From JAUVPB01 sp965223695 (lineage in GTDB: Bacteria; Actinomycetota; Thermoleophilia; Gaiellales; Gaiellaceae), in contig CBDCXJ010000035.1 in NCBI GenBank assembly GCA_965223695.1, positions 62,001-126,000 of the forward strand: a stretch of DNA of 64,000 nt, read 5' to 3'. A program made the translations under genes and the position numbers. Numbering within the stretch: position 1 is the first letter of the stretch; every line of letters begins with the position of its first letter. Shown here piece by piece: positions 7,599 through 15,422 of this stretch. The notes beneath the pieces were generated by a model, which saw nothing but the letters and a program-made list of their open reading frames with translations, was not told the origin of the DNA and did no database searches.

Positions 7599-8693
7599 AT
7601 GAGGGACGTGCCCGGTGCCTTGCGGATCGCGATCGACGTCACCCCACTCTCGCATCCACGCACGGGTATCGGCAACTACCTGGTGGCACTCGTCCGCACG
7701 CTGGCCGAGGAGCCGGGCGTCGAGCTCGTCGGCTTCGGACCGACGCGAGCACGCGGGCGTCGCTTCATTCACGAGGCGCTCGAAGGGGTCGAGCTCGACC
7801 TGCGCCTCGTCCGCGTGCCGTACTCGCAGGCCGTGCGCCGGCACTGGAGCCAGCTCGGCCGGCCGCCAGCCGAGCGCTTTATCGGCTCCTTCGACGTTCT
7901 CCATTTCTCCGACTGGATGTACCCGCCGCAACGCGCAGGCCTGCGGGCCACGACGATCTACGACCTCGTGCCGCTGCACTTTCCCGCCTGGACGACAGAG
8001 GCCACGCGCACGATGCACTCGCGCAAGTACGAGGCGGCGCAGCACGATTGCGACATGATCGTCGCGATCTCGGAGTACACGGCGCTCGACATCGTGGAGA
8101 CGCTCGGGATCGACAGCGGCCGGATCGTCGTTGCCTACCCCGCGGTCGATGCGCGCTACTCGCCTGAGGGCCCGCCGGGTTCGATCGAGCCGCCGTACAT
8201 CCTTGCCGTCTCGACCCTCGAGCCGCGCAAGGGCCTGCGGGAGCTGATCGCGGCCTTCGGGCTGCTGCGCGAGCGCGCTCCCGACGTTCGTCTCGTGATC
8301 GCCGGCGCCAGCGGGTGGGGCGAGCAGCTCGAGCTCGAGGCCCACGGCGTGCACTGGATCGGCTACGTCTCTGACGATGAGCTTGCCGCCCTCTATCGCT
8401 CGGCCGCGGCGCTCGCCTACCCGTCGCGCTTCGAGGGCTTTGGGCTGCCAATCGTCGAGGGCATGGCCTCGGGCACGCCGGTGGTGACGTCCGAGCATCC
8501 TTCCGTCGACGAGGCGAGCGGGGAGGCGGCGATCCGTTGCGACCCGGACGACGCCGACGGGTTCGCCGAGGCGATGCTGCGTGCGCTCGAAGCCGACCGG
8601 GAAACCGTCGATGCAGGCCTTCGGCACGCGACAGGCTTTACCGCAGAGGCGTGTGCGAGGATCGTGCTCGAGGGCTACCGCGCACGCGTCTGA
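7599..8693 (+). CDS. Glycosyltransferase family 4 protein (1 of 3)
   Basis: A 364-residue GT-B glycosyltransferase. The N-terminal half has IAIDVTPLSHPRTGIGNY, the usual glycine-rich acceptor loop. The C-terminal half has LAVSTLEPRKGL, FPSRFEGFGLPIVEGMASGTPVVTS-type motifs (here YPSRFEGFGLP) with the E-x7-E nucleotide-sugar site. It would transfer a sugar from an NDP or UDP/GDP donor at the cytoplasmic membrane face. It is first of four collinear transferase genes (7.6-11.7 kb) next to the glycan exporter. Start ATG 7599, with GGGAAGG upstream. Donor and acceptor cannot be told from sequence. Confidence 0.9.
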   Translation: MRDVPGALRIAIDVTPLSHPRTGIGNYLVALVRTLAEEPGVELVGFGPTRARGRRFIHEALEGVELDLRLVRVPYSQAVRRHWSQLGRPPAERFIGSFDVLHFSDWMYPPQRAGLRATTIYDLVPLHFPAWTTEATRTMHSRKYEAAQHDCDMIVAISEYTALDIVETLGIDSGRIVVAYPAVDARYSPEGPPGSIEPPYILAVSTLEPRKGLRELIAAFGLLRERAPDVRLVIAGASGWGEQLELEAHGVHWIGYVSDDELAALYRSAAALAYPSRFEGFGLPIVEGMASGTPVVTSEHPSVDEASGEAAIRCDPDDADGFAEAMLRALEADRETVDAGLRHATGFTAEACARIVLEGYRARV

Positions 8694-8706
8694 CAGACTC
8701 GGCTCG

Positions 8707-9777
8707 ATGCGTCCGCTTCGCGTGGGGATCGACGTCTCGGCCCTGGAGCTGACCCGGGCGGGCACGGCGCGGCACGTACGGTCGCTGCTCGAGCGGCTCC
8801 GCGGAGATCCCGAGCTCGATCTCGTCGAGTATGCGCGACCCGGAGTGTCCAAACCGGCAAAGCTCATGCGTGACATGCGCTGGTATCCGCAGCTCTCGCG
8901 CCGCGCCGAGGCCGACGGAGTCGAGCTGCTTCACTGCCCGACCCAGCGCGCTCCGGTGCGCTCGAGTGTGCCGATGGTCGTGACGATCCATGACCTCGCA
9001 GTTCTGCGCCATCCGCGAACGTTCAACGCCTGGACGCGCGAGTACTCGGCCCGCACGGTCCCCGCGATCGTCCGCGGAGCCGATCATCTCATCGCCGTGT
9101 CGGCGTTCACCAAGCGTGAGATCGTGGGCCATCTCACCGTGCCGGACGAGCGCATAAGCGTGATCCCCAACGGCGTCGCGGAGCCCTTCGAGCCGTGGGG
9201 GCCACGGGCGTCGGGCCGCTACGTGCTCGCCGTGTCGACGCGCGAGCCACGCAAGAACCTGACACGCACCGTGCAGGGCTTTCGACGCGCGCGCGTGCCC
9301 GGCGCCGAGCTGCGACTGGTTGGCGTGCCCGGCGCCGAGCTGCGACTGGTTGGCGCGCCCGGCTGGGGCGACGCTGGCGTAGCGAACACGGCGCATGTCA
9401 GGCCGCTCGGTCACGTGGATGACGAGGAGCTTGCTGCGCTGTACCGGGGCGCCCTCTGCGTCGTCTACCTCTCGCTGTATGAGGGCTTCGGCCTGCCGCC
9501 GCTTGAGGCGATGGCCTGCGGTGCGCCAACCGTGGTGCCTGACGGACCGCCCTACGATGAGTTCTCAAGCGGCGCAGCAGTCCAGGTCGACGCGACGGAC
9601 CCGGACGCGATCGCCGTAGGCATCGTCGACGCAATCGAACGGCGACGCGAGCTGGCGGCGGCAAGCATCGAGCGGGCTGGCGCCTACTCCTGGGACGCGG
9701 CGGCCCAGGCCACCCGGCGGGTGTACGAGCGGGTCGCGCAGGCAACGCCCGGCGAGGGTCCCGGGCAGATGGAATGA
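8707..9777 (+). CDS. Glycosyltransferase family 4 protein (2 of 3), with a 10-residue tandem duplication
   Basis: A 356-residue GT-B enzyme related to its two neighbours: RVGIDVSALELTRAGTARHV at the start, VTIHDLAVL, LAVSTREPRKNL, then LYEGFGLPPLEAMACGAPTVV. I placed the start at ATG 8707, where the conserved N-terminal strand begins; longer in-frame ORFs overlap the previous gene. The strand after the donor-domain linker contains VPGAELRLVG twice in a row, encoded by a perfect 30-bp direct duplication (9295-9354). This adds ten residues next to the donor domain and may affect folding. It ends in TGA overlapping the ATG of the next gene. Confidence 0.88.
   Translation: MRPLRVGIDVSALELTRAGTARHVRSLLERLRGDPELDLVEYARPGVSKPAKLMRDMRWYPQLSRRAEADGVELLHCPTQRAPVRSSVPMVVTIHDLAVLRHPRTFNAWTREYSARTVPAIVRGADHLIAVSAFTKREIVGHLTVPDERISVIPNGVAEPFEPWGPRASGRYVLAVSTREPRKNLTRTVQGFRRARVPGAELRLVGVPGAELRLVGAPGWGDAGVANTAHVRPLGHVDDEELAALYRGALCVVYLSLYEGFGLPPLEAMACGAPTVVPDGPPYDEFSSGAAVQVDATDPDAIAVGIVDAIERRRELAAASIERAGAYSWDAAAQATRRVYERVAQATPGEGPGQME
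9295..9354 (+). repeat. Perfect 2 x 30-bp tandem duplication inside a glycosyltransferase gene
   Basis: The 30 bases from 9295 to 9324 are repeated exactly at 9325-9354, in frame, giving VPGAELRLVG twice. No base differs between copies, so the event is recent, or it is an assembly duplication. Confidence 0.95.
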
Positions 9778-10886
9778 CGAAGCCGCTGGTCGTCATCGAT
9801 GCCGACACGCTCGGGCGCCAGCGCACGGGCGACGAGAGCTACGTCGCGAACTTGCTCCGCGAGCTACCCGTGGTCGCCGACGATCTTCGTCTGGTCGCCG
9901 TGACGCGACGACCCGACCTCGTCCCGCCCGGGGTGGAGCCCCTCGAGCTACCTGCGCGCAGTCAGATCTACCGCATGAGCGTGAGTCTGCCGCGCCTGCT
10001 GCGTGGGCTCACCCCGGCGCTCTCGCATTTTCAGTACGGCGTGCCACTCGGCTACAGGGGCCGCTCGGTCGTCACGGTGCACGACCTCTCGTTCGAGCGC
10101 GACACGTCGCTGATCGGCGCGCGCGATCGGTTCGTCTTCCGCCGCGCCGTGCGCCGTTCGGTCCGGCGAGCTGCTGCTGTCCTCACCGTGTCGGAGTTCA
10201 CACGCAGTGAGATTCTCGACGCCTATGGCGTGGACCCTGGTCGGGTTGTGGCGTTCCCGAACGGGCTCGACCCAGAGTTCACCGCCGTTGCCGGGGCGAC
10301 CGCGGCGGCGGCGCCCGAGCCGTCCACGGCGGGGGGACGCAGTGGCCGTCCGTTTGCTCTCTTCGTCGGGACGTTGCAGCCGCGCAAGGACCCGCTGACG
10401 GCGATCGAGGCGGTCGCCCTCGTCGAGCCCGAGCTCGACCTCGTAATGGTCGGTCCGGACAAGGGGAGCGAGGCCGACGTCCGTGCAGCCATCAGCCGCC
10501 TGGGCCTTGAGGAGCGCGTCTCGCTGCTCGGTCACGTCGAGCCGACGCGGCTCGCGGGCTTGTACCGAAGGGCCGCCTGTCTGGTTTTCCCGTCGCGCTA
10601 CGAGGGCTTCGGGCTGCCGGTCATCGAGGCGATGGCCTGCGGCACACCGGTGGTCGCCGCAAACACGACCTCCATTCCCGAGGTCGCGGGGGACGCCGCG
10701 GTACTCGTCGAACCCGGCCGCACATCCGCGCTGACAGGAGGGATCGAGCGCGCGCTCGCCGACCGCGAGCGGCTAGTGGCCCTCGGGCTCGAGAGAGCGA
10801 AACGCTTCTCGTGGCGCGCAACGGCGGCGGCTGTCGCAGACGTGTACAGACGCCTGCTCGCCAACGACTGGAGCGGCGCCAGGTGA
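9774..10886 (+). CDS. Glycosyltransferase family 4 protein (3 of 3)
   Basis: A 370-residue GT-B transferase. VVIDADTLGRQRTGDESYVA is the N-terminal acceptor loop. The donor half carries LFVGTLQPRKDPLTAIEA, FPSRYEGFGLPVIEAMACGTPVVAANTTSIPEV-type signatures, the standard E-x7-E site of family 4 (RfaB/mannosyl- or rhamnosyltransferase-like). An alanine-rich insert (about residues 175-195) lies before the donor half. Start ATG overlaps the previous stop (ATGA), so it is translationally coupled. It belongs to the glycan assembly operon; the specific sugar is unknown. Confidence 0.9.
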   Translation: MTKPLVVIDADTLGRQRTGDESYVANLLRELPVVADDLRLVAVTRRPDLVPPGVEPLELPARSQIYRMSVSLPRLLRGLTPALSHFQYGVPLGYRGRSVVTVHDLSFERDTSLIGARDRFVFRRAVRRSVRRAAAVLTVSEFTRSEILDAYGVDPGRVVAFPNGLDPEFTAVAGATAAAAPEPSTAGGRSGRPFALFVGTLQPRKDPLTAIEAVALVEPELDLVMVGPDKGSEADVRAAISRLGLEERVSLLGHVEPTRLAGLYRRAACLVFPSRYEGFGLPVIEAMACGTPVVAANTTSIPEVAGDAAVLVEPGRTSALTGGIERALADRERLVALGLERAKRFSWRATAAAVADVYRRLLANDWSGAR

Positions 10887-10917
10887 TCACCCGGCGAATC
10901 TGCCGCGGGCCATCGAT

Positions 10918-11685
10918 ATGAGCACGGGCGTCGCCGGTGTGATCGTCACGCACGAGCCGAGCGCGGACCTCGTCGACTGTATCGAGGCGCTGGCGCCTCA
11001 GGTCGCCGAGCTCGTTCTCGTTGCCAATCTGCCGATCGAGCTGCCACCGCTTCCCGACCATGCCCACGTGATACGCAACGAGTCGCCACGAGGCTTCGCC
11101 GCGAACGTCAACCTCGGTGTCGGGGCCACGCGGGCGCCATGGATCGTCGTGGCGAACCCCGACACGCGGCCGGCAGAAGACGTGATCGCACGCCTGTGCG
11201 CGTTCGCCGACGAGTCGCCTCGAGCCGGTGTGATCGGACCGGAGCTACGCCACCCTGACGGAGGCTGGCAGCCGACACGACGGACGTTTCCGACCGTGTG
11301 GGGCACGATCGTGCGCCGCACGCCGCTGCGGCTCGTGCTCAGGCCGCGACAGCGCCAGCGACGCCACTACCTGCTCGACGAGCGGCCGACCGAGCCGGTC
11401 CGCGCAGACTGGATGATCGGCGCGTTCCTGCTGCTTCGGCGCGAGATGCTCGAGGAGCTCGGCGGGTTCGACGCGGGCTACCGGCTCTACGGCGAGGACA
11501 TCGACCTCTGTTACCGGGCGATGCGCGCAGGCTGGGAGCGCTGGCTCGTACCCGGAGCGGTCGTCTCGCACCGACACGCCCGCGTGACCGACCGCCGCTA
11601 CCTGACGCACCGCACGCTCTGGCACTGGCGCAGCATCGGACGTTTTGTGCGCAAGCATCCCGAGCGGCTGCGCGCACTGAGGTAG
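10918..11685 (+). CDS. Glycosyltransferase family 2 protein (rhamnosyltransferase-like)
   Basis: A 255-residue GT-A enzyme. It starts at the fold's first strand (VAGVIVTHEP), has NPRGFAANVNLGV-type acceptor contact (here SPRGFAANVNLGV), the metal-binding NPDT (DxD equivalent), and WMIGAFLLLRREMLEELGGFDAGYRLYGEDIDLCYRA, where ED is the catalytic-base pair. This arrangement resembles WbbL-type rhamnosyltransferases of cell-wall linkage units, but the donor is inferred. Fourth gene of the transferase operon. Just downstream lie a truncated coiled-coil gene and an IS3 remnant, so the locus has been rearranged here. Confidence 0.9.
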   Translation: MSTGVAGVIVTHEPSADLVDCIEALAPQVAELVLVANLPIELPPLPDHAHVIRNESPRGFAANVNLGVGATRAPWIVVANPDTRPAEDVIARLCAFADESPRAGVIGPELRHPDGGWQPTRRTFPTVWGTIVRRTPLRLVLRPRQRQRRHYLLDERPTEPVRADWMIGAFLLLRREMLEELGGFDAGYRLYGEDIDLCYRAMRAGWERWLVPGAVVSHRHARVTDRRYLTHRTLWHWRSIGRFVRKHPERLRALR

Positions 11686-11729
11686 CCGGCTCGCCGGGCC
11701 GTACGGCGACTCGACCGGCCCAAGCGGCT

Positions 11730-11930
11730 TTAGCGCCGCCGGAGCAGTCGAGATCGCCAGCGATCGAGCGACTCTACGACGCGCCAGACCCGCCGCTCCT
11801 GCATCTCGGTGATCTGCCCCTTGAGACGCTCGATCTCTTCGACGAGACTCGAGATCCAGGCATCGCGCTCCTCTTTCTCGGCCCGCTGACGCTCGGCAAT
11901 GCGGTCCTCTGTGGCGGCCTGCTTCGCCAC
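11730..11930 (-). pseudogene. C-terminal coiled-coil fragment abutting the IS3 remnant
   Basis: The minus-strand frame encodes about 66 residues rich in Glu/Arg/Gln (ERQRAEKEERDAWISSLVEE, then EMQERRVWRVVESLDRWRSR). This looks like the coiled-coil tail found at the end of glycan-modifying methyltransferases or glycosyltransferases. The sequence in front of it is the start of an IS3 orfB in another frame, so the rest of the gene seems lost. I read it as a 3' gene fragment left after IS insertion and deletion; a free small protein is possible but less likely. Confidence 0.45.
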
Positions 11931-11934
11931 GCGT

Positions 11935-12377
11935 AATAGCCCGCGCCCGATACACCAAGCACGCGACAGGCAACCTCGACGGGTAACCCCGCGCCGGCGA
12001 TCACGGCGATCGCCTCGAACCGCCTTTTGGGCGCACCGACTCCTTCAACAACTCCGTGGCGCGGCGATGAACCGCGACCTCCGTCTCGAGCTCCTTGATT
12101 CTCGCCCTGGCCGCGCGCAGCTCCTCGCGCTCCTCAGAGCTCAACCCGGGCAGCTCGCCCCGATCGATCCTCTCCTGACGGCGCCACGAGTAGATCGACT
12201 GCTCACTGACCTCCAACAGCCGCGCCACCTCCGCCACCGGCTTCCCAGCCGCGACCAGATCAAGCGCCCGCCGACGAAACTCCGCCGGATACCCCTTCCG
12301 CGACATAAACGACCTCCAAACTGATCATCGAGGCCGCCCGAGTCTAGAAACATAGCTCCACAAAACCGAGGGCACAT
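11935..12377 (-). mobile_element. Truncated IS3-family insertion sequence (orfA plus start of orfB)
   Basis: A complete IS3-type orfA (12001-12306) is followed by the first ~25 residues of orfB (12004 downward: GLPVEVACRVLGVSGAGYYA), the usual start of the IS3 integrase subunit. After about 11935 the similarity stops: the DDE catalytic domain is missing. A possible outer end is the TGTGCCC near 12371-12377. I could not find a matching terminal repeat on the other side. The element is a dead remnant. Confidence 0.7.
12001..12306 (-). CDS. IS3-family transposase OrfA
   Basis: A 101-residue DNA-binding subunit. The N-terminal helix-turn-helix is YPAEFRRRALDLVAAGKPVA followed by VARLLEVSEQSIYSWRRQ; then comes a leucine-zipper-like coiled coil (LSSEEREELRAARARIKELE) for multimerisation. 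In intact IS3 elements OrfA is joined to OrfB by a programmed -1 frameshift; here orfB is truncated, so no active transposase can form. Start ATG 12306. Confidence 0.88.
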   Translation of the reverse strand: MSRKGYPAEFRRRALDLVAAGKPVAEVARLLEVSEQSIYSWRRQERIDRGELPGLSSEEREELRAARARIKELETEVAVHRRATELLKESVRPKGGSRRSP

Positions 12378-12501
12378 CACCAACTGAGACCGGAATGCGC
12401 ACAGCGCTGTTATCGGCTTGTAAGGGCAGCGCGGCGAGCGTGAGCGAATCTTCAGACAACGCCTGTTTGGACCCTCACAGACGGGGTGGACCCTTCCCCG
12501 G

Positions 12502-13374
12502 ATGGGATTCGTAATCGCCGCCGAGCGGCGGACCCAGACCGACGAGCAGCTTGCTGCCGCGCTCTCCCGGTTTAGCGTGGCCTGCGAGATCGTCCCCAGC
12601 GCAGATGTGCCGGAGCGTGTTAGCGCCGGCGACACAGTGCTCGGGCGTATCGCGCTGCTTCCGAGCCTCGATGGTGTCCAGGGCTGTGTCTGGGATCTCC
12701 GCCAACTCGAGCGGCTCTCGGTACGAATCCTGAACCCTGCGAGTGCGCTCCTGGCGACGCATGACAAGCTGATGACAGCACTCCGCCTCGCACGTTCGGG
12801 CATTCACCACCCCAAGACGGCGCACGTCGATCACGACGAGCCCGTCTCGCCCGAACTTACCCTCCCGGTCGTTGTGAAACCCCGCTTCGGCAGTCGGGGT
12901 CACGACGTTGTGCGATGCGATGACAGACTGTCACTGCAGCGAAGTCTCCAGGCGCTATGCGGCAAGCGCTGGTTCCGTCGCCAGGGCGCACTCGTTCAGG
13001 AACTCGTCGGCGCACTCGACGGCAGTGATACCCGCCTGCTCGTCTGCAATGGCGAGGTCGTCGGCGGCGTTCGTCGCCACGCCGGCGACCACTGGCGCAC
13101 GGACGCCGGGCCGATGCAGATCAGCCCGGCCGAGCCAACAGGGCAGGAGCGCCGGATCGCCGTACGCGCGGCCGAGGCGTTTGGCGCTGACCTGGTCGTA
13201 GTCGAGCTCCTCGAGACCGATGCCGGCCCGGTCGTGCTCGAGCTGGATGCGGCGGCCGAGTTCGACGCCGGCTACAGCTTCGATGGTCAGGACGTATTCG
13301 ACGAGGTTGCGCAACGACTCGTGGACGTCTCGCCGCTCGACAGCGTCGGCGCCCTGCGCGTCGCTAGCGCCTAA
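12502..13374 (+). CDS. RimK/LysX-like ATP-grasp ligase
   Basis: A 290-residue ATP-grasp protein. Visible pieces are LNPASALLATHDKLMTALRL (the linker where RimK-type ligases begin the ATP-grasp fold), VVVKPRFGSRGHDVVRC (nucleotide-binding Lys and glycine loop), ALVQELVGALDGSDTRLLV, and VVVELLETDAGPVVLELDA with the metal-binding acidic residues near the end. Such enzymes add an amino acid (often Glu) to a carboxyl of a protein or small molecule. The substrate is unknown here. It is transcribed away from the IS remnant and stands alone, with CCCGGATG upstream giving a weak ribosome site. Confidence 0.82.
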   Translation: MGFVIAAERRTQTDEQLAAALSRFSVACEIVPSADVPERVSAGDTVLGRIALLPSLDGVQGCVWDLRQLERLSVRILNPASALLATHDKLMTALRLARSGIHHPKTAHVDHDEPVSPELTLPVVVKPRFGSRGHDVVRCDDRLSLQRSLQALCGKRWFRRQGALVQELVGALDGSDTRLLVCNGEVVGGVRRHAGDHWRTDAGPMQISPAEPTGQERRIAVRAAEAFGADLVVVELLETDAGPVVLELDAAAEFDAGYSFDGQDVFDEVAQRLVDVSPLDSVGALRVASA

Positions 13375-13575
13375 GCGCGCCCGGGCCTAACACGCCCGGG
13401 CTCTACAGCGCCCGCAGCCGCAGCGGCCCCACATGCGCGGTCGCGACGCCTCCACACGTAGGCGCGTCCAATCGCGCGCCGAGCTGTGACGGCCGCGCCC
13501 CGCGGTCGGGGTATTGAGGCGCCAGCGCCCCCCCTCTGTCATTCTTCTGGAGGCCCGCCTGCGGGCCGCCCAGTC

Positions 13576-14841
13576 GTGGAAATCGCTGCCGGCATAATCT
13601 TCCTCGCGGTCCTGGCCGTCCTCGCGCTCGACTGGGTGCAGCGGACGAAGGCCGCCTTGCTCGGCGCGCTCGTGTTCGTATTGATGGGCGCGCTCGACCT
13701 CGAGGAGGCGATCGAGGCAATCGACTGGCCGACGCTCGGCCTGCTCGCCGGGATGATGATCATCGTCGGCATCACCGACAAGACCGGCGTCTTCACCTAC
13801 ATGGCGCTCCGCATCGCCCAGATCTCGCGGGGCAACCCGTTCTGGCTGATGGCGCTGCTCGCGATCGTCACCGGCGTCTCGTCGGCGTTCCTCGACAACC
13901 TGACCGCCATTCTGCTGGTCGTCCCGATCACCCTCGTCATCGCGGACCAGTTACGCATCGCCGCGATCCCGCTGGTGCTCACCGAGATCTTCGCGTCGAA
14001 CATCGGCGGCACTGCGACGCTGATTGGCGACCCGCCGAACATCCTGATCGGCTCGCATGTCGACGAGATCGACTTCATCGACTTCATCATCAACCTGGCG
14101 CCGGTGTCGATGCTCACGCTTGGCGTCGCGATCGGGGTCCTGTGGTTCATGTTCCGCAAGCAGCTCGTGATCGACCAGACTCGTGTCGACGAGCTGGCGC
14201 GCATGGATGCGGCGCGCGACGTGCGGGGCAACAAGTACGTGACCCGCTCGGTCGTGATCTTGATCGGCACCGTCATCGTCTTCTTCCTCCACTCCTGGAT
14301 CGGCCTGGAGCCAGCTGTCGTTGCGCTTGGAGGGGCGACCCTGCTCCTCCTTGTGGCGGCCCCCGACATGGACGAGGCCCTGGGGAAGATCGAGTGGCCG
14401 ACCATGTTCTTTTTCATCGGCCTCTTCGTGATGGTCGGAGGCCTCGAGCATCAGGGAATCGTCGGCCGCGTCGCCGATCTGATCGCCGACGCCACCGGCG
14501 GCTCCGACGTCGCCGAAGGGCTCGCAATCCTCTGGGGCTCGGCGACGGGCTCAGCGCTCGTTGACAACATCCCGTTCACCGCAGCGATGTTGCCGGTGGT
14601 AGACGAGCTCAACGCCGCCGACGCGACCTTCAACGATGCCAACTGGTGGGCGCTCGCCCTCGGTGCCTGCTTCGGCGGTAACGCGACGATCGTTGCCGCA
14701 GCTGCCAACGTCGCTGCCACCGGCGTGCTCGACCGGGTGCGCCAGCCGGTCACGTTCGCCGCGTTCCTTAAAGCGGGCATCCCTGTTACGGTGATCTCGC
14801 TCGGGATCTCGACTGTTTACCTCCTGCTCTTCCAGCTCTAA
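13576..14841 (+). CDS. ArsB/NhaD-type (SLC13-like ion transporter superfamily) permease
   Basis: A membrane carrier with about eleven helices. Repeated pseudo-symmetric motifs are visible: IDWPTLGLLAGMMIIVGITD in the first half and IEWPTMFFFIGLFVMVGGLE in the second; FLDNLTAILLVVPIT and ALVDNIPFTAAMLPVV; GGTATLIGDPPNILIGS. These are hallmarks of the ArsB/NhaD/P-protein group, which includes Na+/H+ antiporters and arsenite pumps; the ion is not decided by sequence. I start at GTG 13576, directly before the first helix; an upstream GTG at 13486 would add an Arg/Pro-rich stretch. The CBS protein and a CPA1 antiporter follow, suggesting an ion-homeostasis unit. Confidence 0.87.
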   Translation: MEIAAGIIFLAVLAVLALDWVQRTKAALLGALVFVLMGALDLEEAIEAIDWPTLGLLAGMMIIVGITDKTGVFTYMALRIAQISRGNPFWLMALLAIVTGVSSAFLDNLTAILLVVPITLVIADQLRIAAIPLVLTEIFASNIGGTATLIGDPPNILIGSHVDEIDFIDFIINLAPVSMLTLGVAIGVLWFMFRKQLVIDQTRVDELARMDAARDVRGNKYVTRSVVILIGTVIVFFLHSWIGLEPAVVALGGATLLLLVAAPDMDEALGKIEWPTMFFFIGLFVMVGGLEHQGIVGRVADLIADATGGSDVAEGLAILWGSATGSALVDNIPFTAAMLPVVDELNAADATFNDANWWALALGACFGGNATIVAAAANVAATGVLDRVRQPVTFAAFLKAGIPVTVISLGISTVYLLLFQL

Positions 14842-14895
14842 GTGACCCCCCGACCTGCCGCGGCCGAGCCGACGAGAAAGCGAAGGAGCTAACCG

Positions 14896-15363
14896 ATGGA
14901 CGCGATGTTGCGGGAACGGATCCAGGACGCCATCATCGAGGCGTCGGTTCCGGAGACCGCGACGTACGAGGAGGCGCTCAAGATCCTCCACGACACCGGG
15001 CTTCAGGCGATCGCCGTACTCGCCGAGGACGGCTCCGTCTCCGGTCTCTTCGGCGCCAAGGAGGTGCTCAAGGGCCTCTTCCCCGTCTATCTCGACGAGC
15101 TCAAGCACTCGGCTTTCATCTCGGACGATCTGCCTGGGCTCCAGGCGCACCTGCTCGAGGTCTCGAAGGAGCCTGTTACCGAGTTCATGACCGAGCCTCT
15201 CGTGGTCGACACGGATACGAGTGCGATCCACATCGCAGAGCAGCTCGTGCATTCCGATATCAGGGCGCTCGCGCTGACCGAGAACGGGCAGTTCATCGGC
15301 ATGCTCGGCGCTCACCGCTTCGCGTGGTGCGTGTACCGCCACCTCGTGTGGCCCTCCTTCTGA
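14896..15363 (+). CDS. CBS-domain pair protein
   Basis: A 155-residue soluble protein with two CBS motifs: about residues 15-70 (SVPETATYEEALKILHDTGL, IAVLAEDGSVSGLFGAKEV) and about 95-150 (VTEFMTEPLVVDTDTSAIHI, IRALALTENGQFIGML). CBS pairs bind adenine nucleotides and gate partner proteins. A strong ribosome site AAGGAG lies before ATG 14896. It sits between two ion carriers on the same strand, so an energy- or nucleotide-sensing regulator of one of them is a reasonable inference. It ends just before a hairpin at 15369. Confidence 0.88.
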   Translation: MDAMLRERIQDAIIEASVPETATYEEALKILHDTGLQAIAVLAEDGSVSGLFGAKEVLKGLFPVYLDELKHSAFISDDLPGLQAHLLEVSKEPVTEFMTEPLVVDTDTSAIHIAEQLVHSDIRALALTENGQFIGMLGAHRFAWCVYRHLVWPSF

Positions 15364-15368
15364 GCGCG

Positions 15369-15389
15369 CCGGCCTAGCCATCAGGCCGG
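15369..15389 (+). terminator. Hairpin after the CBS gene
   Basis: CCGGCCT-agccatc-AGGCCGG immediately follows the CBS stop. No T-run follows, so termination is only suggested. Confidence 0.4.
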
Positions 15390-15422
15390 TGCCGTCGCCC
15401 GTGGCCGCGCTGGCTAACGTGC

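Noticed and set aside
6984..8876. 630-residue minus-strand ORF
   Set aside because: Antisense shadow of a glycosyltransferase gene, typical of high-GC DNA; the real genes there have clear family motifs.
12141..12803. 220-residue minus-strand ORF
   Set aside because: Ser/Arg-rich shadow across the IS orfA and the ATP-grasp gene with no conserved motif.
13486..13575. Longer N-terminus of the ArsB/NhaD-type carrier
   Set aside because: The added 30 residues are Arg/Pro-rich, unlike the family, and precede a hairpin; GTG 13576 directly before the first helix fits better.
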